From Alistipes sp. (GTDB taxonomy: Bacteria; Bacteroidota; Bacteroidia; Bacteroidales; Rikenellaceae), in the NCBI GenBank assembly GCA_017630735.1, contig JAGBUS010000086.1:1-61649 (forward strand): 61,649 nt of DNA. The letters run 5' to 3'. Of this stretch, positions 52,235 through 60,497 are shown in pieces. Within the stretch, counting starts at the first letter, position 1, and every line of letters starts with the position of its first letter. The position numbers were made by a program, and so were the translations under genes. The notes below the pieces were generated by a model. The model saw only the letters and a list, made by a program, of their open reading frames with translations. It ran no database searches and was not told the DNA's origin.

Positions 52235-52260
52235 AAAGACTGCCTCGAAAGACAGTCTTT
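52235..52260 (-). terminator. Terminator after the GH84 gene
   Basis: On the minus strand AAAGACTG (52260-52253) pairs with CAGTCTTT (52242-52235) and a run of T follows. It closes the GH84 transcription unit. Confidence 0.85.
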
Positions 52261-52281
52261 GGTTACAATTAACGATATATC

Positions 52282-54804
52282 CTACTTAAAGAATAGTTCG
52301 TATAGGTCGAAGTTACCGATAAGTTCAATACGACGTTTGCCAGCAATGATGTCGCTCAGAGGAAGAGCAATAGTCGCGCGAGGTGACTCTATTATGCCGC
52401 GGCTACACTCTGCAAAGTCGTCATAGATGCGGTACTCAATCTTACCCTCAAACTCACCAAGCATAAGTTCGCATTGCTCGGCATATGGCAACTCCTTAAC
52501 AACGCTACCCTCAACTCTTACAAAAGTAAATGGATTGCAGTCCCAGCCGAAGTCCGAAACCTCAACAGGGTTGATGGCAAACTCACGGATAGCCAACCAG
52601 TTGCGCTTCTGAGACTCCAACTTGCGGATGCCGACATAACGTGCCTCGAATGGCTCGCCCTTCCACTCTATTTCGTAGACACCCTGCATAGGCTCGGTGA
52701 GAGCGATCCACTCCTCGCCATCCTTAGAGTACTCCAAGATGCAGTGGTCGAAATAGTCTACATCATCCACAGAGTTACGACCCTGGATGATGCGAATCTC
52801 GCGCACCTCACGTACAACGCCCATATCAGCTCCTACAAAGTGGTCGGTGCGCTGACCCTCGCCAGAGTGATAGTATGTCTCTGGGTCGTTGTCGAACATA
52901 TACTTATTCTGTGGGGCAAGCAACGAGCGGTAAGTACCACATGCCTTAAGTGTCGATGATTTCTCTCCTGTGAGGTACTCGTAGTAACGCGCTACAAGAC
53001 CATCCATAATACCCTCATAGAAAGGCTTTAGCTTCATTGTACCCACGCGGTGAGCGTCGTACATCTCCACTGCCTCAACACTCATAAGGTTTGCTACGTA
53101 AGCATCCCAGAAGCCGTCAAACTTCTTATCCTCAGGATTCTGCATATATCTGTCGAGCATCTCCAAAGCCTTGCGGCAGCGAGTTCCCAACTTACCAAAC
53201 TCTACCAACCAAGGGCGCAACTCAGCAAGGAGTGCCTTGTTCTGCATAGCCTCCATCTGTGCTGGCACAGCCTCGATGCGCTTCAACTCCTCCATAAGTT
53301 TTGCTGAAAGCTCTGGGGTGTAGTCCTCGAAACCGAAGGTCTCTGTCTCCCATGACTCATAACGACGATATCCTGTCTCGGTATCGCAAGAGTGAATAGC
53401 GAAGAGACGGTAAGCCTCGTAAACCTCTGGTGCGAGAGCCTCCAACGCACGCTCCCAGCTGTCGATAGGGTTGTATGCCTCGGTATTCCATGTGTAGTCA
53501 GCAACGCTGTAAAGAGCTAACTTTGAAGCCTCGCCGTGCTCCATAGGGTTGCTTACAAGACCGCGTGTCTCCTTCTCTGTGAGCACTGGTGAAAGACCAT
53601 ATACAGGACCCTGCATAACGATATGGCGTGCATAGTCCGTAACAGGGAAGTTCCACCAGAAGAGCGCAGGACGCTGTATGCGCGATGCAATCCACTCCAT
53701 AGTGCGAGGTGTCATGTCGCTACATACTGCATCGCCAGTCCAGAATACATCTACCGATGGGTCGAGTTCCTTGCCATATACCATAAGGCTACCGCGCTCC
53801 GTAGGATTTGCCCATAGGCGAGTATACTCTGTAGGACAGACAATCAAAGGTAATACATCACCCTTAACCTTTACGAAGTCGTCGTTGAGGATGTTCATTA
53901 ACTCGGTCTGGTAGTATGGGTTTGTACCGTTACCCTCGATGTCGTCGAAGTGTACCGCGAAGGCGCGCACGCCAAGGTTGTACATAGCATCGAATTTGCG
54001 AAGAAGATTCTGAATATCAGACTCCTCCCACTTGATATCCTTGCCAGGATGCACTGCCCACACGAAGTTTACGCGGTTGCGGTTACAAGCCTCCACCAAC
54101 TCCTTAATCTCTTGAGCCTCGTCTGCAGGATATGGCTCACGCCAATATGGAGAACTGTGATATGGATCATCCTTAGGACCGTAGACGTAGTAGTTCATCT
54201 TGTAGCGACCGTATGTGTCGATAAGCGAGAGACGTGTCTCGTGTGACCATGGTGTGCCATAGAAGCCCTCTACAACGCCGCGGTACTGCAAATCAGGATA
54301 GTCGATGATGGTGAGCATAGGAAGTTTGCCACCCTGCGATGCAGGGCTCTCTACAATCTGGCGTAGGGTCTGCAAGGCGTAGAATACGCCAAGATCCTTG
54401 CTGGCAAATATCTCTATATCCTTTTCGTTGATAGAGAGCATATATACACCATCCTTCTTAGCGTTTGTCTCGCCACATAGTGCTATCATTATAATCTCAT
54501 CAACCTTTACCGACAACTTCACACCCTTTTTGTTGAGCTTCAAGAAGTTGATACCCTCGGCAAATGCCTTGGCATCACCCTTAAGTGCCACACCCTTTGT
54601 GATGTCCAATACATCGGTACGCACCACCTCTAATGACTGAGGAGTAGGGTTGATGATTATTCCTCCGTGGTCGAGCTTCTCACCAAAGAGACCGCCCAAA
54701 TCCTGTGACTCGCCACGCTGTGACGAGAGATCCTGGGACTGTGCGATAGTAACAGCAAACATCGCTGCTACCGCTATAAATAGGTTTCTTATAATCTTAT
54801 TCAT
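52282..54804 (-). CDS. GH84 beta-N-acetylglucosaminidase (O-GlcNAcase-like)
   Basis: The 840-residue protein has a signal peptide (MNKIIRNLFIAVAAMFAVTI), an N-terminal GH20b-like domain (residues ~45-165) and a GH84 catalytic barrel (~170-470). The catalytic aspartate pair is in AFAVHFDDIEGNG (Asp287, Asp288); other family motifs are YRGVVEGFYGTPWSHE and KMNYYVYGPKDDPYH. A helical region follows, then an F5/8-type carbohydrate-binding domain near 650-750 and a C-terminal beta segment. It cleaves terminal beta-linked N-acetylglucosamine by substrate assistance; the natural target is likely host or dietary glycan (inference). It stands alone, with repeat elements upstream and a terminator after it. 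Confidence 0.93.
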   Translation of the reverse strand: MNKIIRNLFIAVAAMFAVTIAQSQDLSSQRGESQDLGGLFGEKLDHGGIIINPTPQSLEVVRTDVLDITKGVALKGDAKAFAEGINFLKLNKKGVKLSVKVDEIIMIALCGETNAKKDGVYMLSINEKDIEIFASKDLGVFYALQTLRQIVESPASQGGKLPMLTIIDYPDLQYRGVVEGFYGTPWSHETRLSLIDTYGRYKMNYYVYGPKDDPYHSSPYWREPYPADEAQEIKELVEACNRNRVNFVWAVHPGKDIKWEESDIQNLLRKFDAMYNLGVRAFAVHFDDIEGNGTNPYYQTELMNILNDDFVKVKGDVLPLIVCPTEYTRLWANPTERGSLMVYGKELDPSVDVFWTGDAVCSDMTPRTMEWIASRIQRPALFWWNFPVTDYARHIVMQGPVYGLSPVLTEKETRGLVSNPMEHGEASKLALYSVADYTWNTEAYNPIDSWERALEALAPEVYEAYRLFAIHSCDTETGYRRYESWETETFGFEDYTPELSAKLMEELKRIEAVPAQMEAMQNKALLAELRPWLVEFGKLGTRCRKALEMLDRYMQNPEDKKFDGFWDAYVANLMSVEAVEMYDAHRVGTMKLKPFYEGIMDGLVARYYEYLTGEKSSTLKACGTYRSLLAPQNKYMFDNDPETYYHSGEGQRTDHFVGADMGVVREVREIRIIQGRNSVDDVDYFDHCILEYSKDGEEWIALTEPMQGVYEIEWKGEPFEARYVGIRKLESQKRNWLAIREFAINPVEVSDFGWDCNPFTFVRVEGSVVKELPYAEQCELMLGEFEGKIEYRIYDDFAECSRGIIESPRATIALPLSDIIAGKRRIELIGNFDLYELFFK

Positions 54805-54830
54805 TTAAATACTGGTTAATTTTATTATGT

Positions 54831-54937
54831 ATGTCATCCCGAGCTTATCGAGGGATCTCCTTGCTGTCTACTTGTTGTCTGCGGGTTATATAACGAGGAG
54901 ATTCTTCGACTACGTTATACTTCGCTCAGAATGACAT
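54831..54937. repeat. Palindromic GTCATCC intergenic element, copy 3
   Basis: A 107-bp element starts ATGTCATCCCGAGC and ends TTCGCTCAGAATGACAT, with inner inverted segments around GGGATCTCC and CGAGGAGATTC. It matches the elements at 27950 and 10673. Here it stands only 14 bases from copy C of the structured repeat. It lies upstream of the GH84 gene and downstream of deoD. Confidence 0.75.
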
Positions 54938-54951
54938 TGAGGATTGCGCTC

Positions 54952-55079
54952 AATTTCTCAATAGAAGGCTGTAGATGCAACGCTCGGCGAATTTCGAAGC
55001 GATGGGCTGTACTTGACGTACTGCCCATTGCTGAGACAATTCGTTAGCGGCAGCAGATGCAACCTTATCTTGAGAAATT
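54952..55079 (-). repeat. Structured stop-codon-associated repeat, copy C (after deoD)
   Basis: Read on the minus strand, this 128-bp element begins within the deoD stop codon. Its outer stem is AATTTCTCAA with TTGAGAAATT, whereas copies A and B have AATTTCTTGT with ACAAGAAATT: the differing bases change on both sides and pairing is kept. The GAT/CTA loop, the CTGCCGCTAAC and GCCGAGCGTTG loop segments and the apical GGGC-A-GTAC...GTAC-A-GCCC hairpin are conserved. The stem next to the apical hairpin is CGAATT/AATTCG, compared with CAAAAG/CTTTTG in copy A. Confidence 0.85.
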
Positions 55080-55791
55080 ATATGATGTCGAATGCTATCT
55101 TCATCATATTAGTAAACGATGTCTGGCGCTCCTCGGCAGAGCATGCAGTGCCGTGAACGAGAGAGTCGGAGATGGTGCAGATGCAGAGCGCGCTCTTGCC
55201 GGCACGTGCAGCGTTCATGTAGAGTGCTGTAGCCTCCATCTCCACTGCGAGTACACCCATCTTCTGCCACTGCTTCCAGCTCTCAGCATCATCGCCATAG
55301 AAGACATCGCTCGCGAGGATATTACCTGCCTTATAATCAATACCCAACTCCTCTGCCTTTGCTGCAGCTGCACGTAGAAGTTCGAAGTCAGCGATAGGAG
55401 CAAATGTGCCAGGTAGATTAAACTGTGCGCCGTAGTTTGAGTCGGTGCATGAGCCCATGCCGAATACAACATCGCCAAGTTTCAACGATGGGTCGAATGC
55501 GCCTGCCGAGCCACAACGAATGATGCGCTTCACGTCGTAGAAGTTGAACAACTCATAGGTGTAGATACCGATTGATGGAATACCCATGCCATGACCCTGA
55601 ACCGATACACGCTTACCCTTGTAGGTGCCTGTGAATCCGAGCATGCCACGAACGTTATTATATTGTACGGGGTTCTCCAAGAAATTCTCTGCCATAAATT
55701 TAGCGCGCAATGGATCGCCTGCCATAATTACTTTATCGGCAATTTCGCCATACTGCGCTCCAATGTGTGGAGTAGGTACTTTTCCTGCCAT
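55078..55791 (-). CDS. deoD: Purine-nucleoside phosphorylase DeoD-type
   Basis: The 237-residue protein is a hexameric-type purine nucleoside phosphorylase, which splits purine (deoxy)nucleosides with phosphate in nucleoside salvage. It shows [20 protein letters not shown] (phosphate-binding region), [60 protein letters not shown] and [10 protein letters not shown] with the base-contacting Asp. Length matches E. coli DeoD. It has its own promoter at 55833, and a structured repeat starts at its stop codon. Confidence 0.95.
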   Translation of the reverse strand: MAGKVPTPHIGAQYGEIADKVIMAGDPLRAKFMAENFLENPVQYNNVRGMLGFTGTYKGKRVSVQGHGMGIPSIGIYTYELFNFYDVKRIIRCGSAGAFDPSLKLGDVVFGMGSCTDSNYGAQFNLPGTFAPIADFELLRAAAAKAEELGIDYKAGNILASDVFYGDDAESWKQWQKMGVLAVEMEATALYMNAARAGKSALCICTISDSLVHGTACSAEERQTSFTNMMKIAFDII

Positions 55792-55832
55792 AACTTAAAA
55801 TATTTAGTTAATAACGATTAAATTCTATCCTT

Positions 55833-55863
55833 CAAAGATACGGATAATATAAATATTATCAAA
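55833..55863 (-). promoter_or_regulatory. deoD promoter
   Basis: On the minus strand TTTG (55863-55860), 19 bases and TATCTTTG (55840-55833) match the Bacteroidota promoter well; the ATG follows about 40 bases later. Confidence 0.7.
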
Positions 55864-55911
55864 ACGTGCGAACAAAAAAGTTGCCACGTGGTTAAAAAAT
55901 GGGTCTTCAAT

Positions 55912-55942
55912 TTTGCAGTTCGCAAGAAATTGCGTATCTTCG
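55912..55942 (+). promoter_or_regulatory. Promoter of the cysteine desulfidase gene
   Basis: TTTG (55912-55915), 19 bases and TATCTTCG (55935-55942), one base off the -7 consensus, precede the ATG at 55990 by 47 bases. Confidence 0.55.
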
Positions 55943-55989
55943 TATAATTAAATATTAAGAAAATAATAACTGTAACTATAATACTACCT

Positions 55990-57294
55990 ATGAATTACAC
56001 ATTTACTGCCGAAGAGCGTAAGGAGATCATCGCTCTTATGAATCGCGAGATTATTCCTGCTATAGGATGTACTGAGCCTATTGCTGTTGCGTTGTGTGTG
56101 GCTAAGGCTACCGAGACTTTGGGCTGTCGCCCTGAGCGTATTGAGGCGCGTCTAAGTGCTAATGTGCTTAAGAATGCTATGGGTGTAGGTATCCCTGGTA
56201 CTGGTATGACGGGTCTACCTATTGCTATGGCATTGGGTGCATTGGTTGGTAAGTCGGAGTACGAACTTGAGGTGTTGAAGGATGCTGATGCTGCAGCCGT
56301 AGAGGAGGGTAAGAAGATGATTGATGAGAAGCGCATCGATGTAGATCTTAAATACAACATCACAGAGAAGCTATATATCGAGATAGAGGTGTTTGCTGGT
56401 GGCGCAAGTGCTATGGCTATCATCTCTGGTGGTCACACTCGCTTTGTTCATATATCTCGTTGTGGTGAGACTCTTTTCAGCGCAGAGGCTAAGGCTGATG
56501 AGGGTGCAGCACCAGTTGCAGAGGTGAAGGATCCAGAGTTGACACTCAAGAAGGTGTGGGATTTTGCTATGACAGCACCTGTTGATGAGTTGCGCTTTAT
56601 CCTTGAGGCTAAGCGTCTTAATATGAATGCCGCATACGAGTCTCTTAAGGGTAACTATGGTCATGCCATTGGTAAGCTATTCCGCTCAGAGTCGGAGCGT
56701 AATGTTATGGGCGACACACTACACTGCCAGATTGTTGGTATGACAACTGCTGCATGTGATGCACGTATGGCAGGTGCTATGATTCCTGTTATGAGTAACT
56801 CTGGTAGTGGTAACCAGGGTCTTACCTCTACAGTTCCTGTGGCGGTATATGCCGAGCAGATTAACGCAAATGAGGAGCAGACCATCCGCTCTCTTATCCT
56901 TTCGAACCTTACAGTGATTTATATCAAGCAGAGCCTCGGTCGCTTGTCTGCTTTGTGTGGTTGTGTTGTGGCAGCTACAGGTTCTTCATGTGGTATCACT
57001 TACCTTATGGGTGGTGGTTACGAGGAGGTTACCTTCGCAGTTAAGAATATGATTGCAAATCTTGCAGGTATGATATGTGATGGTGCTAAGCCATCATGCG
57101 CTATGAAGTGTGCTTCTGGTGTATCTACAGCTGTTGTGTCGGCACTCATGGCAATGAATAACCGTTGCGTTAAGTCTGTTGAGGGTATCATCGACGATGA
57201 TGTAGATAAGTCTATCCGCAACCTCACTGATATTGGTCGCGATGCTATGGTACATACTGATGCGATGATTTTGAGAATTATGACATCTAAGTAA
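55990..57294 (+). CDS. cyuA: L-cysteine desulfidase/UPF0597 family protein
   Basis: The 434-residue protein belongs to the CyuA (YhaM)/UPF0597 family, oxygen-sensitive [4Fe-4S] enzymes that break L-cysteine down to pyruvate, ammonia and sulfide. Conserved cysteines stand in IPAIGCTEPIAVALC (near residue 22), in ATGSSCGITYLMGGG and in MICDGAKPSCAMKCASGVST. Other family patterns are NVLKNAMGVGIPGTGMTGLP and VMSNSGSGNQGLTSTVPVAV. The fold is shared with L-serine dehydratase alpha chains, so serine is a possible alternative substrate. It is a single gene with promoter and terminator. Confidence 0.9.
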   Translation: MNYTFTAEERKEIIALMNREIIPAIGCTEPIAVALCVAKATETLGCRPERIEARLSANVLKNAMGVGIPGTGMTGLPIAMALGALVGKSEYELEVLKDADAAAVEEGKKMIDEKRIDVDLKYNITEKLYIEIEVFAGGASAMAIISGGHTRFVHISRCGETLFSAEAKADEGAAPVAEVKDPELTLKKVWDFAMTAPVDELRFILEAKRLNMNAAYESLKGNYGHAIGKLFRSESERNVMGDTLHCQIVGMTTAACDARMAGAMIPVMSNSGSGNQGLTSTVPVAVYAEQINANEEQTIRSLILSNLTVIYIKQSLGRLSALCGCVVAATGSSCGITYLMGGGYEEVTFAVKNMIANLAGMICDGAKPSCAMKCASGVSTAVVSALMAMNNRCVKSVEGIIDDDVDKSIRNLTDIGRDAMVHTDAMILRIMTSK

Positions 57295-57320
57295 ATTTAG
57301 ATATTTACAATCCTCCCAAA

Positions 57321-57347
57321 CCCTCCTTTGATAAGGAGGGCTTTTTT
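57321..57347 (+). terminator. Terminator after the cysteine desulfidase gene
   Basis: CCCTCCTT (57321-57328) pairs with AAGGAGGG (57333-57340) and a T-run follows. Confidence 0.85.
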
Positions 57348-57361
57348 ATTGTAGCCGAAGA

Positions 57362-57393
57362 TTTGGCACTCATCTTGATATTGATTATCTTTG
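57362..57393 (+). promoter_or_regulatory. Promoter of the aldehyde dehydrogenase gene
   Basis: TTTG (57362-57365), 20 bases and TATCTTTG (57386-57393) match the consensus. Transcription would start near 57400, so the ATG at 57412 is the sensible start codon rather than the TTG at 57391. Confidence 0.7.
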
Positions 57394-57411
57394 TGGAAAT
57401 ATCATATAGCT

Positions 57412-58788
57412 ATGATTACAACACCTATTGAAGATATAAAGGATATAGTTGCGGCGCAACGTGCATTTTTTCGCGGTCACGCAACACGAAGTGTAGAGTT
57501 TCGTCTTGAAATGTTAAAACGACTTCGTGCCTCGATAGTTAAGTATGAGCGAGAGTTAGCAAAAGCTTTATATAACGATCTTCATAAATCATACGAGGAG
57601 GCGTATCTTACAGAGATAAGCATAGTCCTTGCGGAGATTGATAATTTCCTGAAGCATCTAAAAGGTTGGGCTGCGCCCTCTAAGAAGTCTACGCCGTTGA
57701 AGATGTTTCCATCGCATAGCGAGATACTCACCGAGCCTCTTGGTGTCTCTCTCATCATTGCACCGTGGAATTATCCTGTGCAGCTATTGCTCAATCCGCT
57801 TGTTGGTGCTATTGGTGCAGGTTGTACTGCCGTATTGAAGCCATCGCCATACGTGCCTAATGTAGCGGAGGTATTGGGTAGACTGATAGCTGAGACCTTT
57901 GATCCTGAGTATGTTGCTGTTGTGCAGGGACATCGTGAGGTAAATAGCGCGCTACTGAGGGAGCGATATGATATAATATTCTTTACTGGCTCACCCGACT
58001 TGGGTCGCGTTGTTATGCGTGCTGCTGCTGAGAATCTTACGCCTGTGGTGCTGGAGCTTGGAGGAAAGAGCCCAGTAGTGGTAGATAAGAGTGCTGATAT
58101 TAAGCTGGCAGCGAAGCGCATTGCATGGGGTAAGACGCTTAATGCTGGGCAGACATGCATTGCCCCAGACTATCTTCTTATCCATAAGGATGTTAAGGCT
58201 GAGTTTGTTGTGGCATTTCGTCATGCCATAGCGGAGCTTCACGGTGAGGATGTCCATAAGAGTGAGCACTATGTGCGTATGGTATCTGATAGGGCATTTG
58301 AACGCGTAGTGAGCTATTTGGATTGTGGTGATGTCGTAGCTGGAGGATTAACATCTGCTGAAGATAGGTATATCGAGCCTACGCTACTTGATAATGTCTC
58401 TGCGGATAGTGCTGTGATGCGCGAGGAGATATTTGGACCTGTATTACCGATGATGGAGATTGGGGATGTGGAGGAGGCTATCAACTTTATCCTCGACAGG
58501 GAGAAGCCTTTGGCTATGTATGTCTTTGCTGAGGATGGTGTGGCACGACGTGTGTTTGATCATACTTCGTCGGGCGGAGGATGCATAAACGACACTATAA
58601 TGCATATTGCCAATGAGCATTTGCCCTTTGGTGGTGTTGGTAACTCAGGTATGGGACGTTATCATGGACGCGATTCGCTATATGCCTTCTCGCACCGTCG
58701 CTCGGTAGTCACAACGCCAACATGGATTGATCTTCCATTTAGATATATGCCTTATAAGTTATTTAGACTAGTGAAGAAGATGCTATAA
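57412..58788 (+). CDS. NAD(P)-dependent aldehyde dehydrogenase
   Basis: From the ATG at 57412 (MITTPIEDIKDIVAAQRAFF), the 458-residue protein is an aldehyde dehydrogenase of the class 3/AlkH-like type. It shows EPLGVSLIIAPWNYPVQLLL, GAIGAGCTAVLKPSPYVPN, FFTGSPDLGRVVM (cofactor site), the general base in VLELGGKSPVVV (Glu) and the nucleophile in NAGQTCIAPDYLLIH (Cys). The C-terminal DLPFRYMPYKLFRLVKKML is basic and hydrophobic, as in fatty-aldehyde dehydrogenases associated with membranes. Substrates are probably medium- or long-chain aldehydes (inference). It stands alone and ends in a very strong terminator. Confidence 0.92.
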   Translation: MITTPIEDIKDIVAAQRAFFRGHATRSVEFRLEMLKRLRASIVKYERELAKALYNDLHKSYEEAYLTEISIVLAEIDNFLKHLKGWAAPSKKSTPLKMFPSHSEILTEPLGVSLIIAPWNYPVQLLLNPLVGAIGAGCTAVLKPSPYVPNVAEVLGRLIAETFDPEYVAVVQGHREVNSALLRERYDIIFFTGSPDLGRVVMRAAAENLTPVVLELGGKSPVVVDKSADIKLAAKRIAWGKTLNAGQTCIAPDYLLIHKDVKAEFVVAFRHAIAELHGEDVHKSEHYVRMVSDRAFERVVSYLDCGDVVAGGLTSAEDRYIEPTLLDNVSADSAVMREEIFGPVLPMMEIGDVEEAINFILDREKPLAMYVFAEDGVARRVFDHTSSGGGCINDTIMHIANEHLPFGGVGNSGMGRYHGRDSLYAFSHRRSVVTTPTWIDLPFRYMPYKLFRLVKKML

Positions 58789-58834
58789 TATAAAAGAGCA
58801 ATCACCTCGTGCGATTGCTCTTTTATATTATAGC
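58782..58834. terminator. Bidirectional terminator with 22-bp perfect stem
   Basis: Arms 58782-58803 and 58813-58834 are perfectly complementary over 22 bases (core AAAAGAGCAATC and GATTGCTCTTTT) with a nine-base loop. It overlaps the stop codon of the aldehyde dehydrogenase and serves the convergent gene at 58846 as well. Confidence 0.92.
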
Positions 58835-58845
58835 AGTTTGGATAA

Positions 58846-59421
58846 TTAGCTTACTACTTCAGCATTAACCTTTACATAGTTATATCCCATGCGGCGAAGC
58901 TGTACTGCTACGCCTGCTTCGAACATAACCTTTGTTGTGCGGGCAAAAACATGGAATGCCATAACACTCTGAGCCTCCACCTGCTCCTTGCGGATGAGTG
59001 ATAGTGCCTGCTCTGCAGCACCGCGTACCATATCTTCGAACTTTGCCGCCTCCTCGCTTTCAAGAGGTATGCCGATAAGTATCTCGGTGATATACTCGTC
59101 CATGCAGTCGAAGCCACGTGGCTCGGTAAGCATCTTATGTATATCCTCTACATTCTCATATCTATTCCACTCCTTATCCCATAGCACGGCAATACCCATA
59201 CCCTCATACATCGCCCATGCGATAGCTACCAAGGGGTATTTTGCAATCTCAGGTACTGCATCTGCCATATATGATGGTGCTGCATCGTGCCACTTTTGAT
59301 TAAGCTCCTCCACCTCCAAGAGCTGACCCTCAAGGAGCTTCTTCTCGGTGAAATATTTGATAAGTGTAGAACGTAGTACCTCCTCGTATTTATTGAGTAC
59401 TTCGCGTTGTTGTTCAGTCAT
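58846..59421 (-). CDS. Conserved hypothetical cytoplasmic protein
   Basis: I do not recognise a named family. From the ATG at 59421 (MTEQQREVLNKYEEVLRSTL) the product is 191 residues; a longer start at 59466 would overlap the flavin reductase. There is no signal peptide. It is mostly helical, with a hydrophobic central stretch YPLVAIAWAMYEGMGIAVLW, a conserved-looking PRGFDCMDEYITEILIGIPL and a C-terminal VFARTTKVMFEAGVAVQLRR. It starts two bases after the flavin reductase stop and is surely co-transcribed with it. It could act with the reductase, but nothing in the sequence shows how. Confidence 0.75.
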   Translation of the reverse strand: MTEQQREVLNKYEEVLRSTLIKYFTEKKLLEGQLLEVEELNQKWHDAAPSYMADAVPEIAKYPLVAIAWAMYEGMGIAVLWDKEWNRYENVEDIHKMLTEPRGFDCMDEYITEILIGIPLESEEAAKFEDMVRGAAEQALSLIRKEQVEAQSVMAFHVFARTTKVMFEAGVAVQLRRMGYNYVKVNAEVVS

Positions 59422-59422
59422 A

Positions 59423-60016
59423 TTATCTCTTTCGTTTTGTTGTTTTCTTACGTACCGACCAGCCAAAATGACCTATTAGCTTGCCAAGTGTGTAATACTC
59501 GCCATGTGAGTATACTATAGGCGATGCCTTGTCGAGCGAGAATTTACCTGTCTCAGGGTCTATATATCGCTCATCAGCCTCGATGCCCACAACGTCAGCA
59601 ATAAACATGTCGTGTGTTCCAAGTTCCATAACCTGACGCACCTTGCAGCATATCGAGAGTGGTGACTCGGCAATTATCGGTGCCGATATGTGGTTGTTTG
59701 CCATAGGTGTCAATCCTGTAGCTTCCCACTTATTCTCGTTACGTCCTGAGCGTACACCACACCAGTCGGTAGCGCGTGCCATCGCTTCGGTTGTGAGGTT
59801 TATGGCAAATTCTCCTGTACGACGTATTATATCATACGAGTGACGCTCCTTGCGTACCGATATATAGCACATTGGTGGGTCGGTACATATAGTACCTGTC
59901 CAAGCAATGGTGAGTAGGTTATACTCCTCAGGTGTAGCACCACACGATACTAATACCGCAGGGAGTGGATATATCAGCGTGCCTGGTTTCCACGATTGTT
60001 TCTTTATATCTGCCAT
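59423..60016 (-). CDS. Flavin reductase family protein
   Basis: The 197-residue protein is of the flavin reductase-like, FMN-binding split-barrel family. It shows KPGTLIYPLPAVLVSCGATP, NLLTIAWTGTICTDPPMCYI, SVRKERHSYDIIRRTGEFAI, GTHDMFIADVVGIEADERYI and a C-terminal YYTLGKLIGHFGWSVRKK. It probably binds FMN and transfers electrons; the partner is unknown. It lies 25 bases after rnhA and is followed immediately by the hypothetical gene, in a run starting with valS. Confidence 0.9.
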   Translation of the reverse strand: MADIKKQSWKPGTLIYPLPAVLVSCGATPEEYNLLTIAWTGTICTDPPMCYISVRKERHSYDIIRRTGEFAINLTTEAMARATDWCGVRSGRNENKWEATGLTPMANNHISAPIIAESPLSICCKVRQVMELGTHDMFIADVVGIEADERYIDPETGKFSLDKASPIVYSHGEYYTLGKLIGHFGWSVRKKTTKRKR

Positions 60017-60041
60017 ACTTTATATATTATATATAATGGTG

Positions 60042-60497
60042 TTACTCGCCGTCGTATCCACTATCCTCTAATAGATTACTGCTCATTGCTGCCGCTACTG
60101 CCAATTCATCACAGCGGTTGTTCTCTACCGTAGAGGCGTGACCCTTAACCCATATAAAGCGCACATTATGGCGACGATAGACTCTCAGAAAGCGCATCCA
60201 AAGGTCGGGATTCTTCTTACCTGAAAAGCCTTTGCGCTCCCAGCCGAATACCCATTTTTGGTTTACAGCCTCAATGACATACTTCGAGTCGGAGTATAGC
60301 GTGACATTCGACCCCTCGAACTTCAGAGCTTCGAGAGCTACGCATACTGCCAGAAGCTCCATGCGGTTGTTTGTCGTAAGTCGGTAGCCTGCAGATAGCT
60401 CTTTACGGTGAGGACCCGAAATAAGGACTACGCCATAACCTCCTGGTCCTGGGTTACCGCGAGACGAGCCATCGGTATATATTGTAATATCTGCCAT
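60042..60497 (-). CDS. rnhA: Ribonuclease HI
   Basis: The 151-residue protein is ribonuclease HI, which removes the RNA strand of RNA-DNA hybrids. The four acidic residues are visible in ITIYTDGSSRGNPGPGG (Asp), TNNRMELLAV (Glu), VTLYSDSKYVIEAV (Asp) and VKGHASTVENNRCDELA (Asp). The length is normal. Its ATG overlaps the valS stop by one base, so it is translated together with valS. Confidence 0.95.
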   Translation of the reverse strand: MADITIYTDGSSRGNPGPGGYGVVLISGPHRKELSAGYRLTTNNRMELLAVCVALEALKFEGSNVTLYSDSKYVIEAVNQKWVFGWERKGFSGKKNPDLWMRFLRVYRRHNVRFIWVKGHASTVENNRCDELAVAAAMSSNLLEDSGYDGE

